Shown one piece after another: positions 1-7,929 of a stretch of DNA of 64,000 bases. Below the pieces are notes generated by a model. That model had not been told where the DNA came from, did not search any database, and saw only the letters and a list, made by a program, of their open reading frames with translations. Within the stretch, counting starts at the first letter, position 1. Each line of letters begins with the position of its first letter. Origin of the DNA: Kibdelosporangium sp. MJ126-NF4 (GTDB lineage Bacteria; Actinomycetota; Actinomycetes; Mycobacteriales; Pseudonocardiaceae); the NCBI RefSeq assembly GCF_000826545.1, contig NZ_CDME01000010.1, positions 307,019 through 371,018 of the forward strand. Reading direction: 5' to 3'. The translations under genes and the position numbers were made by a program.

Positions 1-1146
1 CCGACGTTCCCCAACCGCGTGCAGATGCTGGAGTACCTCAACGACTACGTCGACCACTTCGGACTGCGCGAGCACATCCGGTTCGGCACCGAGGTCGTCG
101 ACGTCCGGCCGCTCGACCGCTCGGGCATGGCCGGGTGGCGGGTCACGCTGGCCGGTGGCGAGCAACGTGACTACGCGGGCGTGGCGGTGGCCAACGGCCA
201 CTACTGGGAAAGCAACATTCCCGGCTACCCAGGCGTGTTCACCGGACGGCAGTTGCACTCCAAGGACTACAAGAGCCCGGCGGACTTCGGCGAGGGCGGC
301 CGGGTGCTCGTGGTCGGCGGCGGGAACTCGGGCAGCGACCTCGCGGTGGAGGCCGCGGCGACATTCGGCACCGCCGACCTGTCGTTGCGGTCGGGCTACT
401 GGTTCATCCCCAAGGCGATCTTCGGAATCCCGGCGTCGGAGTTCGACCGGGTGTGGATGCCGTTGCCACTCCAGCGCTGGTTCATGAAGACGCTGCTGCG
501 TCTGTCGTTCGGCAACTACACCCGGTACGGGCTGGAGGAACCGGACCACAAGCTGTTCAGCAAGGACGTCACGGTCAGCTCATCGCTGATGTACGCCCTG
601 CAGCACGGCAAAGTACGACCTCGCAAGGAGATTCGTCGTTTCGACGGCACGACCGCGCATTTCGTGGACGGCACGTCCGGCGAGTACGACACGATCGTCT
701 GGGCCACGGGATTCCGCACCAGATTCCCCTTCCTGGACGAGTCGCTGTTCGTGTGGGAGGGCGGGCAGCCGGTGCTGGTCGACCACGCGTTCGTGCCGCG
801 CTACGCCAACATCTACATCTGGGGCCTGGCGGCGCCACGGTCCGGCGCCGGAAAGATGATCTCGGCGGGCGCCGACTTCCTGGCTGAGGCCGCTGTCGTG
901 CAACGACTGTTCCCGGTGCCACTGGCCGATCTGCTGGCCCGCTGGGCACCCGCGCGCAGCTCGATCCTCACCGGTTCGGCGCAGATGATCGGCCGAATCC
1001 GCCTGGGGCGCCGGATTTTGCGGCGGTACGTCCGCCGGGCCCGCGTACTCGGTGGCGGCCTCGCCAGTTGGGGCGTGCGCCGTCAACTGGCTGCCGAGAC
1101 CAACGGCCTGGTGCTGCCCGAGCAGATCAAGGAGCTGACGTCGTGA
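1..1146 (+). CDS. Flavin-containing monooxygenase (5' truncated by window)
   Basis: C-terminal part of an FAD/NADPH-dependent monooxygenase of the FMO/Baeyer-Villiger type; the reading frame is open from base 1, so the N-terminal FAD-binding segment lies outside the window. The visible part has the second dinucleotide-binding loop (VLVVGGGNSGSD, about 100 residues in) that binds NADPH in this family, and the later ATGF motif (VWATGFRTRFPFL) typical of FMOs. The substrate cannot be told from sequence. The stop codon overlaps the GTG of the next gene (GTGA), and four genes follow in the same direction, so this is probably one catabolic operon oxidising a lipid- or ketone-like compound. The overall arrangement recalls mycobacterial FMO/SDR operons such as mymA, but that is only an analogy. 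Confidence 0.85.
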   Translation, partial: PTFPNRVQMLEYLNDYVDHFGLREHIRFGTEVVDVRPLDRSGMAGWRVTLAGGEQRDYAGVAVANGHYWESNIPGYPGVFTGRQLHSKDYKSPADFGEGGRVLVVGGGNSGSDLAVEAAATFGTADLSLRSGYWFIPKAIFGIPASEFDRVWMPLPLQRWFMKTLLRLSFGNYTRYGLEEPDHKLFSKDVTVSSSLMYALQHGKVRPRKEIRRFDGTTAHFVDGTSGEYDTIVWATGFRTRFPFLDESLFVWEGGQPVLVDHAFVPRYANIYIWGLAAPRSGAGKMISAGADFLAEAAVVQRLFPVPLADLLARWAPARSSILTGSAQMIGRIRLGRRILRRYVRRARVLGGGLASWGVRRQLAAETNGLVLPEQIKELTS

Positions 1147-1943
1147 GCCTTCCACCGCCGACATCCCGCAACCGGGCCGTGATCACCGGTGCGTCGTCCG
1201 GTATCGGCGCCGCGCTGGCCGTGGGGCTCGCCGCACGGGGCTATGCGCTGACCCTGATCGCCCGCAGGGAGGACAGACTGCGTGACCTCGCTGCCCGGTT
1301 GTCTGCCAGGTCCGATGTGGAGGTCGAAGTCCGTCCGTGCGACCTCGGCGACCGTGCGGCGCGCGCCGCCCTGGCGGCCGAGTTGGCGCCGCGGGACATC
1401 GCGGTGCTGTGCAACAACGCCGGGTTCGCCACCTACGGCCCACTGTCCACACTGGATCCGGTGCGTGAACGGCAGCAGGTGGAACTCGACGTGGTCGCCG
1501 TGCACGAGCTGACCCTTGCCGTGCTGCCCGGCATGCTGGCCCGCAAGGCGGGCGCGATCCTGATCACCGGGTCGACCGCGGGCAACCAGCCGGGCCCGAA
1601 CAACACCACCTACGCGGCGGCCAAGGCGTTCGCGAACACGTTCGCCGAATCACTGCACGCCGAACTGGCAGGTACCGGCGTCGGCGTGACGTTGCTGGCG
1701 CCCGGCCCGGTGCGGACCGAGTTCACCCAGGTCGCCGAGGTGCCCGCGGTGGACCGGCTGGTGCCGGGACCGCTGTGGGTGTCGGCCGAGCGCGCAGCGG
1801 ACCTGGCGATCGCCGGGATGGCCAAGGGCAAACGACGGGTGGTGCCCGGTCCGTTCGCCAAGGTCCAGACGCTCGGCGGCCTGTACAGCCCGAGGGGAAT
1901 CAGCGCCCGGATGCTGCGGGCGGTCTATCGGAGGCTCACGTGA
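1143..1943 (+). CDS. Short-chain dehydrogenase/reductase
   Basis: A 266-residue classical SDR. It shows the Rossmann glycine motif TGASSGIG near the N-terminus, NNAG at about residue 90, and a catalytic Ser followed by Tyr-x-x-x-Lys (TYAAAK). It should oxidise or reduce an alcohol/ketone with NAD(P)(H); the C-terminal extension after the core is short. I chose the GTG that overlaps the preceding TGA because the residues upstream of it do not look like an SDR start and the Rossmann strand begins soon after. The stop again overlaps the next GTG by four bases (GTGA), so translation of the operon is coupled. The substrate is probably the product of, or precursor for, the upstream monooxygenase. 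Confidence 0.88.
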   Translation: MSLPPPTSRNRAVITGASSGIGAALAVGLAARGYALTLIARREDRLRDLAARLSARSDVEVEVRPCDLGDRAARAALAAELAPRDIAVLCNNAGFATYGPLSTLDPVRERQQVELDVVAVHELTLAVLPGMLARKAGAILITGSTAGNQPGPNNTTYAAAKAFANTFAESLHAELAGTGVGVTLLAPGPVRTEFTQVAEVPAVDRLVPGPLWVSAERAADLAIAGMAKGKRRVVPGPFAKVQTLGGLYSPRGISARMLRAVYRRLT

Positions 1944-2716
1944 CGACCTGGGAACCCACCACCCGTACCGAAGGCCGGAGCCTGGGCACGGACCTGCGGC
2001 GGCTGCTGGCCGTCAGCGATCCCCGCAAGACTCTGTACCGCGACGCGCACTACTTCGCTGTCACGGTGGAGGTCGACCCGAAGCGGATGCGGCAGTGGCT
2101 GCCGCCCGGCGTCCGGCTGGCCGAACCCGCGCGGGCGGATGTCTTCACCGCGTTCTTCCCGGACTGCAACTTCGGTTCCGTCTACCACGAAGCCGGGGTG
2201 TTCGTGCACGTCAAAGCCGGTCGCCGGACCGGGATCCACTGCCCGTGGATGATCCTCGACGACGACGTGGCCCTGATACTGGGCCGCGAGATGCTCGGCT
2301 ACCCGAAGAAACTCGGCGAGATCGACTGGCACATCGACGGTGACACCATTCACGGCCAGGCCACCCGCCGCGGCAGCAAGCTCCTCAGCATGGGCGGCTC
2401 GCTCGGTGACCCCATCGACAACCCACCGCCGTTCCTCGGCAGGCCACACCGCAACGTCATAGGCCTGTTGGGCGCCACGATCCCGCGCCTCATCGCGTTC
2501 CGGCCCGGGGAACGGCCGGTCGAGGTCCGCCCCGTACACGACATCGAGTTCACCGTCGGCGGGTCCGAACGCGACCCGCTCGACCAGATGGGATTCGGCC
2601 AGGTCGTGCACGCACGGCTGCACCGCGTCGACCTCACGGCCGGACGCCCGCCGATCCCGATCCGTCCACTGTCGCCGCTGTTCACGGCGACCCGACTCCG
2701 ACCGAGGGTGCTCTGA
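1940..2716 (+). CDS. Acetoacetate decarboxylase family protein
   Basis: A 258-residue protein of the acetoacetate decarboxylase (ADC) superfamily. The diagnostic region GREMLGYPKKLGEI at about residues 115-128 matches the segment that carries the Schiff-base lysine in true ADCs. Many actinobacterial members act on other beta-keto or enol substrates, so the exact reaction is open. The GTG start overlaps the stop of the SDR gene, and the Old Yellow Enzyme gene begins one base after the stop. In an operon with FMO, SDR and OYE, a beta-keto acid decarboxylase or related aldol-type enzyme fits a ring- or chain-degradation pathway. Confidence 0.85.
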   Translation: MTTWEPTTRTEGRSLGTDLRRLLAVSDPRKTLYRDAHYFAVTVEVDPKRMRQWLPPGVRLAEPARADVFTAFFPDCNFGSVYHEAGVFVHVKAGRRTGIHCPWMILDDDVALILGREMLGYPKKLGEIDWHIDGDTIHGQATRRGSKLLSMGGSLGDPIDNPPPFLGRPHRNVIGLLGATIPRLIAFRPGERPVEVRPVHDIEFTVGGSERDPLDQMGFGQVVHARLHRVDLTAGRPPIPIRPLSPLFTATRLRPRVL

Positions 2717-2717
2717 G

Positions 2718-3932
2718 ATGACCAATGTCCTGAACCAGCCGTTCACCCTGCCGTGCGGGGCCACACTCGCCAACCGGATCGCCAAGGCCGGGATGAGCGA
2801 ACGGCTCGCCGACCGCGCGGGCGCCCCGACCGAGAAGCTGCACCGGCTCTACGCGACCTGGGCCCGCGGCGGCGCCGGGCTGCTCATCACCGGCAATGTC
2901 ATGATCAACCGGGACGGCCTCGTCGAACCTCGCAACGCCATCCTGGACGACGATCGCGCGATCGGTGATTTCAAGCTCTGGGCGGAAGCCGCGCACGTGT
3001 CCGGGACGGCCCTGTGGATGCAGATCAACCACCCCGGCCGGGTCGCCGTGGCCCCGTTCACCCGGCTCCCTGTGGCGCCGTCGGCCATCAGGGAGCCCGT
3101 GCCCGGCTACAACCTGCGCAAACCCCGTGCGCTCAGCACACAGCGAATCCGTGAGCTGATCCAGAACTATGCCCGGACCGCCGCACTCGCCATCGGAGCA
3201 GGGTTCGACGGCGTGCAGATCCACGCCGGGCACGGCTACCTCATGTCGCAGTTCCTGTCGCCGTTGGCCAACACCCGTGACGACGGCTACGGCGGGGATG
3301 CTGTGGGACGCCGCCGTGCGCTGCTGGAGACTGTCGCCGCGGTCCGGGAAGCCGTCGGCCCGGCCGTGCCGGTGTCGGTGAAACTTAATTCGGCCGACTT
3401 CCAACGCGGCGGTCTGAGCGAAACCGAATCGGTCGACGTCGCCGTCGCACTCGCGGACGCCGGTGTCGATCTGCTGGAGATCACCGGAGGCAACTACGCC
3501 GCCCCCGCGATGGAAGGCATTCTGCACAGCGGGCGTGCCGAACCGTATTTCGCGGAGTACGCCGCCAAGGTGCGCAAGCGCACACGGCTGCCGCTGATGC
3601 TGACCGGTGGACTGCGCACCCGTGACACCATGACCCGGTTGATCGCCAACGACGCCGTGGACATCATCGGTCTGGCGCGTCCGATGGCGTTCGTGCTCGA
3701 CTACCCGGCACGGATCCTCGCCGGTGACAGGGAACCCCTGCTGCCACGGACCCCACGCCGGACCGGCAACAAGGCACTCGACGCTTTCGTGGAGCTCAGC
3801 ACGCACAACGCCCAATTCGACCGGATCGCCACCGGTCGCACGCCACAGGCCCGCGTGGGCCTCGGCACCGCGCTGCGCGGCCTCGCCAAGATCGGCGTGG
3901 ACGCGGCCAGGCAGGCGATGCTCCCACGGTGA
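2718..3932 (+). CDS. NADH:flavin oxidoreductase / Old Yellow Enzyme family
   Basis: A 404-residue FMN-dependent TIM-barrel oxidoreductase. Typical OYE motifs include QIHAGHGYLMSQFLSP near residues 165-180, where His/Asn-type residues bind the phenolic or enone ligand, and the phosphate-binding TGGLRTRDTM near residue 300. It probably reduces an activated C=C bond or acts on an enone. The length fits the single-domain class; the C-terminal FeS/FAD domains of 2,4-dienoyl-CoA reductase are absent. It is the last gene of the four-gene operon. Its stop codon is immediately next to the stop of the convergent transporter gene, with no spacer, and I see no hairpin between them. Confidence 0.88.
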   Translation: MTNVLNQPFTLPCGATLANRIAKAGMSERLADRAGAPTEKLHRLYATWARGGAGLLITGNVMINRDGLVEPRNAILDDDRAIGDFKLWAEAAHVSGTALWMQINHPGRVAVAPFTRLPVAPSAIREPVPGYNLRKPRALSTQRIRELIQNYARTAALAIGAGFDGVQIHAGHGYLMSQFLSPLANTRDDGYGGDAVGRRRALLETVAAVREAVGPAVPVSVKLNSADFQRGGLSETESVDVAVALADAGVDLLEITGGNYAAPAMEGILHSGRAEPYFAEYAAKVRKRTRLPLMLTGGLRTRDTMTRLIANDAVDIIGLARPMAFVLDYPARILAGDREPLLPRTPRRTGNKALDAFVELSTHNAQFDRIATGRTPQARVGLGTALRGLAKIGVDAARQAMLPR

Positions 3933-4811
3933 CTACGCGTTCGCCGTGACGTCCTCGCGTGATGGCGGGGGAATGGGCGGCACGGTCGCCACGACATCCC
4001 TGGCACGGGCCAGTTGGGCGACGCCAAGACCGCAGAGGAAGGCACAGATGACGGCGAGCACGATCTCGACGTTGGTGGTGGCGAGCTTCTCGCCGAGCAG
4101 GGCGACCCCGATGACGGTGGCGGAGGCCGGGTTGACGAGGTTGGTCAACGCCAGCGGCGCGCTCAGCCCGTCCCGGTAGGAGCGCTGGGTGAGGATGGTG
4201 GCGATGATCGCGAACGTCCCCACGGCGACAGCGGCGAAGATCGTGATGGGGCGCAGCAGCACCCCGGCCCCGGCGTCACCCACGGTGACAACGATGGTCT
4301 GGCACAAGGCGGAGCAGACGCTGAACGCGATCCCGCCCGCGATGGCCTCCCACAACGTCGACGCGCCCGGGCGCCTGCCCAGCAGCGCCAGCACGGCGAC
4401 GACGGCGGCGGTCGCCACGACGAGCCAGATGAGCTCGCCGCTGGTCAGCGTGTCGGCCTTGCCGGAGGTGGTGATGATCAACGCCAGCCCGGTCAGGCCG
4501 ACGACGGTGTAGGTCATCCCGGTCAGCTCAAGCCGCGTCGGCCGCCGCTTGGCCGTCATCGCGGCCAGCGGGACGGCGATCACGAGCGTGAGCGCGCCCA
4601 GCGGCTGGATCAGCGACAACGGCCCGAAGTTCAACGAGGCCACGTGCAGCGCGGCGCCGAGGACGTTGAGCCCGATCGCCAGCCACAGCACCGGGACGCG
4701 GACCAGCTGGGCGACGGTGAGATGTGCGTGCCTGGCCTGGATGAGCGCGGCTACCGCGTACGCGATGGACACCGCTACACACAGCGCGATAGCGATGAGC
4801 AGGTTCGTCAT
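3933..4811 (-). CDS. DMT-superfamily (EamA-like) membrane transporter
   Basis: A 292-residue very hydrophobic protein with about nine to ten predicted transmembrane segments, including the stretch PLSLIQPLGALTLVIAVPLAA and a C-terminal LLGEKLATTN loop typical of the drug/metabolite transporter family. Substrate unknown. I chose the ATG of MTNLLIAIAL because the upstream in-frame residues are polar and the first membrane helix starts right after it. It is tail-to-tail with the OYE gene. The 256 bases upstream up to the XRE regulator hold no other gene that I can support and should contain its promoter. Confidence 0.8.
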   Translation of the reverse strand: MTNLLIAIALCVAVSIAYAVAALIQARHAHLTVAQLVRVPVLWLAIGLNVLGAALHVASLNFGPLSLIQPLGALTLVIAVPLAAMTAKRRPTRLELTGMTYTVVGLTGLALIITTSGKADTLTSGELIWLVVATAAVVAVLALLGRRPGASTLWEAIAGGIAFSVCSALCQTIVVTVGDAGAGVLLRPITIFAAVAVGTFAIIATILTQRSYRDGLSAPLALTNLVNPASATVIGVALLGEKLATTNVEIVLAVICAFLCGLGVAQLARARDVVATVPPIPPPSREDVTANA

Positions 4812-5067
4812 GTCAGCCAGTCGCCCAATCTCAGTCCGCCCGACGGACGGGTGCAGCCAAGCGTCCTTGGTCGGACGGTCTGAGGGCCCAGGCAAGTGGT
4901 GACATCGGGTCACCGGGACACTCACTTTCGAGGGTAACTCGGCCAAGGTCATGACGACGGCGTTTTGGCACGATCACCGGCACGAGTGGGGGAATTCAGG
5001 GCTTCCCTTAGCGCAATCAGACCCGAAATGTCACGCTGAGTGGTTGCCAGCTCGACTGGGTGTCGTC

Positions 5068-5952
5068 CTAGTCCCATTCCCAGGCGATGCCGATCACACC
5101 TGGCTTCACCCCGCGCTCCACGCGGTGCACCCACTGCCCCGACGTCACGATGAGCTCGTCGCCGACGTGCGTCTCGGCGTGCGGTTTCGGCTGGTTGAAG
5201 GCGTGGATCCGGGCGGGCACGGCGTCGTCGGCGAACCGCACGCGCAGCAGGAACAAGTCCGCCGGATAGCGGAAGCCACGGCGGTACTCGAAGCTGACCG
5301 GTGGCGCGGACACGGTGACGGCGTAGTCGAAGAACTGGGTTTCACCGATCCGCAACCGGCGGTCGAACAGCAGTTCCGCGGCGATCACCGCGGCGTCCGG
5401 ATGCCGCCGGACCCGCCCGAGACGGCAGTTCACGAGCGCCTTCACCGCGATGTCGGCGGAGTCCGTGCTGGGCTCGGCGCAGTACACGGCCAGATATCGG
5501 TCCGGCCCGTCGGCCGTCGCCTCGACGACGAGCCTGGTGTGTACAGAGTGGATTGTGCGGTCGGCACCGACCGCCACGCTGTCCTCCTGGCTGACCACGC
5601 CCAGCCGCGAGTCCGACGGGCCGATCATCGGCGTAATCGCCTCGGCCAGCGCGTCCGCGGGCTTGAGCAGGCCGTCGTAGTCGCGGTCTCGTTTCGTCCA
5701 CCGGCCGCGGGGCCGGGGCGGGCCGAGCAACGCGACCAGCGAGTGCCGTGGCATGCCCAGGATGCCCTCGATGGCGTGCACGGCCCGTAGCGAGTCGGCG
5801 CGTTCCGGTCTGCTGCGGCCCTGTTGCCAGTAACTCAGGCTGGTCACGCTGACCTGGATGCCGCGCTGGGCGAGCCGGTGGCGCAGCCGGTCGAGCGTCA
5901 GCCCGCTGTCCTCGATCGCGGCCCGGAGCGCGGAATGGAACTGCTCTGACAC
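5068..5952 (-). CDS. XRE-family transcriptional regulator
   Basis: A 294-residue DNA-binding regulator with an N-terminal helix-turn-helix (roughly residues 8-70; the LSYWQQGRSRPER stretch is the recognition region) and a long beta-rich C-terminal domain without a recognised ligand motif. The GTG start is preferred over an upstream in-frame ATG because an AAGGAG ribosome-binding sequence lies eight bases before it. It is divergent from the secreted peptidase gene at 6192, with about 240 bases between them. It may control either neighbour; this is inference from position only. Confidence 0.75.
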   Translation of the reverse strand: MSEQFHSALRAAIEDSGLTLDRLRHRLAQRGIQVSVTSLSYWQQGRSRPERADSLRAVHAIEGILGMPRHSLVALLGPPRPRGRWTKRDRDYDGLLKPADALAEAITPMIGPSDSRLGVVSQEDSVAVGADRTIHSVHTRLVVEATADGPDRYLAVYCAEPSTDSADIAVKALVNCRLGRVRRHPDAAVIAAELLFDRRLRIGETQFFDYAVTVSAPPVSFEYRRGFRYPADLFLLRVRFADDAVPARIHAFNQPKPHAETHVGDELIVTSGQWVHRVERGVKPGVIGIAWEWD

Positions 5953-6191
5953 TCCTCGCGCTCCTTCCGGTCGGTGCGGACGGGCGATTCTGTGAACGAA
6001 CACAGACTTCGACGTTCCGGTACATCTAACGCCCGGCCGCGTCGCTGGTCACGGTCGTTCACAGTTTTGTGCGTTTCGTTCAGGGACAGCGGCCCCCGGC
6101 GCCGATCCGCTTGACGCCGTTCACGCGCCGGGTATTTCTTTCGTTCTGACCGGTCATCCCTGCTGGTGTCCCAATCCCTGTTGGAGGACAC

Positions 6192-7337
6192 ATGTTTCTG
6201 GTCAGAGCTATGGTCGTGGTCACTTTAGGAGCGTTACTCCTACCACAACCAGCATCTGCCGCGCCCGCAAGTCTCGCCGACGAAGTCCGAGGCGTCACGG
6301 TCTCCGAGCACGGGGCGTCACCCGTGGTCGAGACCAGCCGCACACACGGCAACTGGGCCTTCGGATCCACCACAGTTCCCTCATCGCCGGACGCCCACGA
6401 GGCGCCGCAGAGCTCGCTGTTCGTCGCCCGCAACCTCGGCCGCAAGTGGCGTGTCGAACTGGAAGGCACCGCCGGTTTCGTCGACCTCGCCAGACAGGCG
6501 CCTCGCGAAGTGGTCAGCGACAGCGAGAAGGAGCTGTTCGCGAACAACTTCCAAGCAAGGACACTCGCCGCCGACACCGGGCTCGGACTGCCGTGGCCGC
6601 AAGGCGTGTCGTGGTGGATGGGCGGTGGCCCACACGGCAACAGCGGCAACAGCCGCCCGTTCAGCTCGATCGACTTCAACGGCGGCGACGGCCGCGTGCT
6701 GGCCGCCGGTGCGGGCAAGGTGTACAAGAGCTGTATCCGTGGCCGTAGTGCGCTCGTGAAAGTCGTGCACCCCAACGGCTACAGCACGACCTACTACCAC
6801 ATGTACGACCTGACCACGCTCGCTGACGGCTCCAACGTGCAGACCGGGACCTACCTCGGGCACATCGGCAACGAGCTGCCCTGCGGCGGATCAAGCTCCG
6901 GCGCGCACGTGCACTTCTCCCTGCTGCGCGGCAACACCCACGTCAGCGTGAACAACCAGACCATCGGTGGCTGGACGTTCTACGAGGGCTCGTCGGCGTA
7001 CGGCGGTTACGCGATGCGCAACGGCGTGCGGGTCAACGTGGGTGGTCGCGTCACCAACTACGGCGGCGGCGGAACACCGTCGCAGCCCACCGGGACCGTG
7101 AACGGCGGAGACAACCCGAGCGTCAACATCCGTTCCGGCCCTGGCCTGAGCTATGACGTGACGGGAACCGCGGCCAACGGTGACGTCGTCCAGATCTCGT
7201 GCACGGCACGGGGCGAGACGGTGCAAGGCGTGTGGGGCCCGACGGACCTGTGGAACAAGCTGGACACCGGCGGGTGGATCAGTGACGGGTTCCTCGACAC
7301 CGGGTCCGAAGAGCCGGTCGCCCCGGCCTGCGCCTGA
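6192..7337 (+). CDS. Secreted M23 (LasA-like) zinc metallopeptidase with C-terminal SH3-like domain
   Basis: A 381-residue exported peptidase likely to cut peptidoglycan cross-bridges or glycine-rich peptides. It has a signal peptide with cleavage around residue 23 (QPASA/APAS). The M23 domain shows zinc-ligand candidates His148 and Asp161 (GPHG... SSIDFNGGDG) and the HxH motif in GAHVHFSL. Two Cys pairs could be disulfides. The last ~85 residues (VNIRSGPGLSYDVTGT...) form a bacterial SH3-like wall-binding domain. The ATG follows a GGAGGA ribosome-binding site. A strong hairpin lies just after the stop. The similarity to LasA/lysostaphin-type enzymes is clear; the exact bond cleaved is not. 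Confidence 0.88.
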   Translation: MFLVRAMVVVTLGALLLPQPASAAPASLADEVRGVTVSEHGASPVVETSRTHGNWAFGSTTVPSSPDAHEAPQSSLFVARNLGRKWRVELEGTAGFVDLARQAPREVVSDSEKELFANNFQARTLAADTGLGLPWPQGVSWWMGGGPHGNSGNSRPFSSIDFNGGDGRVLAAGAGKVYKSCIRGRSALVKVVHPNGYSTTYYHMYDLTTLADGSNVQTGTYLGHIGNELPCGGSSSGAHVHFSLLRGNTHVSVNNQTIGGWTFYEGSSAYGGYAMRNGVRVNVGGRVTNYGGGGTPSQPTGTVNGGDNPSVNIRSGPGLSYDVTGTAANGDVVQISCTARGETVQGVWGPTDLWNKLDTGGWISDGFLDTGSEEPVAPACA

Positions 7338-7348
7338 CCCGAGGACCT

Positions 7349-7388
7349 GGCGGTCTTCCACGCTCGGCGCGGGGTGTGGAAGACCGCC
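7349..7388. terminator. Bidirectional intrinsic-type hairpin
   Basis: Perfect 13-bp inverted repeat (GGCGGTCTTCCAC at 7349-7361, complement at 7376-7388) with a 14-base loop, between the convergent stops of the M23 peptidase and the small minus-strand gene. There is no clear U-tract, as is usual in actinomycetes. Confidence 0.75.
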
Positions 7389-7397
7389 TTCGCCGCT

Positions 7398-7916
7398 TCA
7401 TAGCGGTTCGTACTCGTTGCCGTCGTCGATCGGATCGTCGCTGACGAGAAGCAGCTTGTAGTCCAACGTGAGGCTGGCGCGCAGCCGATCCAGCGCCTCA
7501 TCCGTCGCGAGCTGGTCCAGCCCAAGCAGCGTGCTGACCTCCGTGCGGCGCTCGTCGATCGCGGGCATGAACTCCGTCAGCCCGGCGTACGAGGATTCGA
7601 ACGCGGCGCGCATCGCGTCGAGGTCGGGTGCGTGCCCGGCCACGTCCTGCCAGACCGGGATCGCGACCATGACCTGGAGCGCCTCGGTGAGGCTCGCCCC
7701 GAGCACACCCGCGGTGCCTTCCGAGCTGGCATAGAGCACGGGACCGTCGTCGCACACGAAGAACGTGCCACCGGAGCCGTCCCCGGCGATCGCGACGAGG
7801 TCACCGCCCGCCGCCAGCCGGACGGGTTCACCGTGCTCGTTGCGGGCGAGGTCGAAGTCGAACACGGCGTCCAGCAGTTCGGTGGCGCGGGCGTTGTCCC
7901 GGATGCGATCCAGCAT
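7398..7916 (-). CDS. Hypothetical acidic protein, last gene of the sugar-uptake operon
   Basis: A 172-residue, strongly acidic soluble protein that I do not recognise. It opens MLDRIRDNARATELLDAVFD and has a beta-rich middle (DLVAIAGDGSGGTFFVCDDG) followed by an alpha-helical C-terminal half. The layout is vaguely like SMI1/KNR4 (SUKH) immunity or scaffold proteins, but I cannot assign it. No signal peptide or membrane segment. It begins 13 bases after the stop of the large lyase/hydrolase-like gene and is therefore probably co-transcribed with it. A shared hairpin terminates it against the M23 gene. Confidence 0.7.
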   Translation of the reverse strand: MLDRIRDNARATELLDAVFDFDLARNEHGEPVRLAAGGDLVAIAGDGSGGTFFVCDDGPVLYASSEGTAGVLGASLTEALQVMVAIPVWQDVAGHAPDLDAMRAAFESSYAGLTEFMPAIDERRTEVSTLLGLDQLATDEALDRLRASLTLDYKLLLVSDDPIDDGNEYEPL

Positions 7917-7929
7917 GCCGGAACAATAG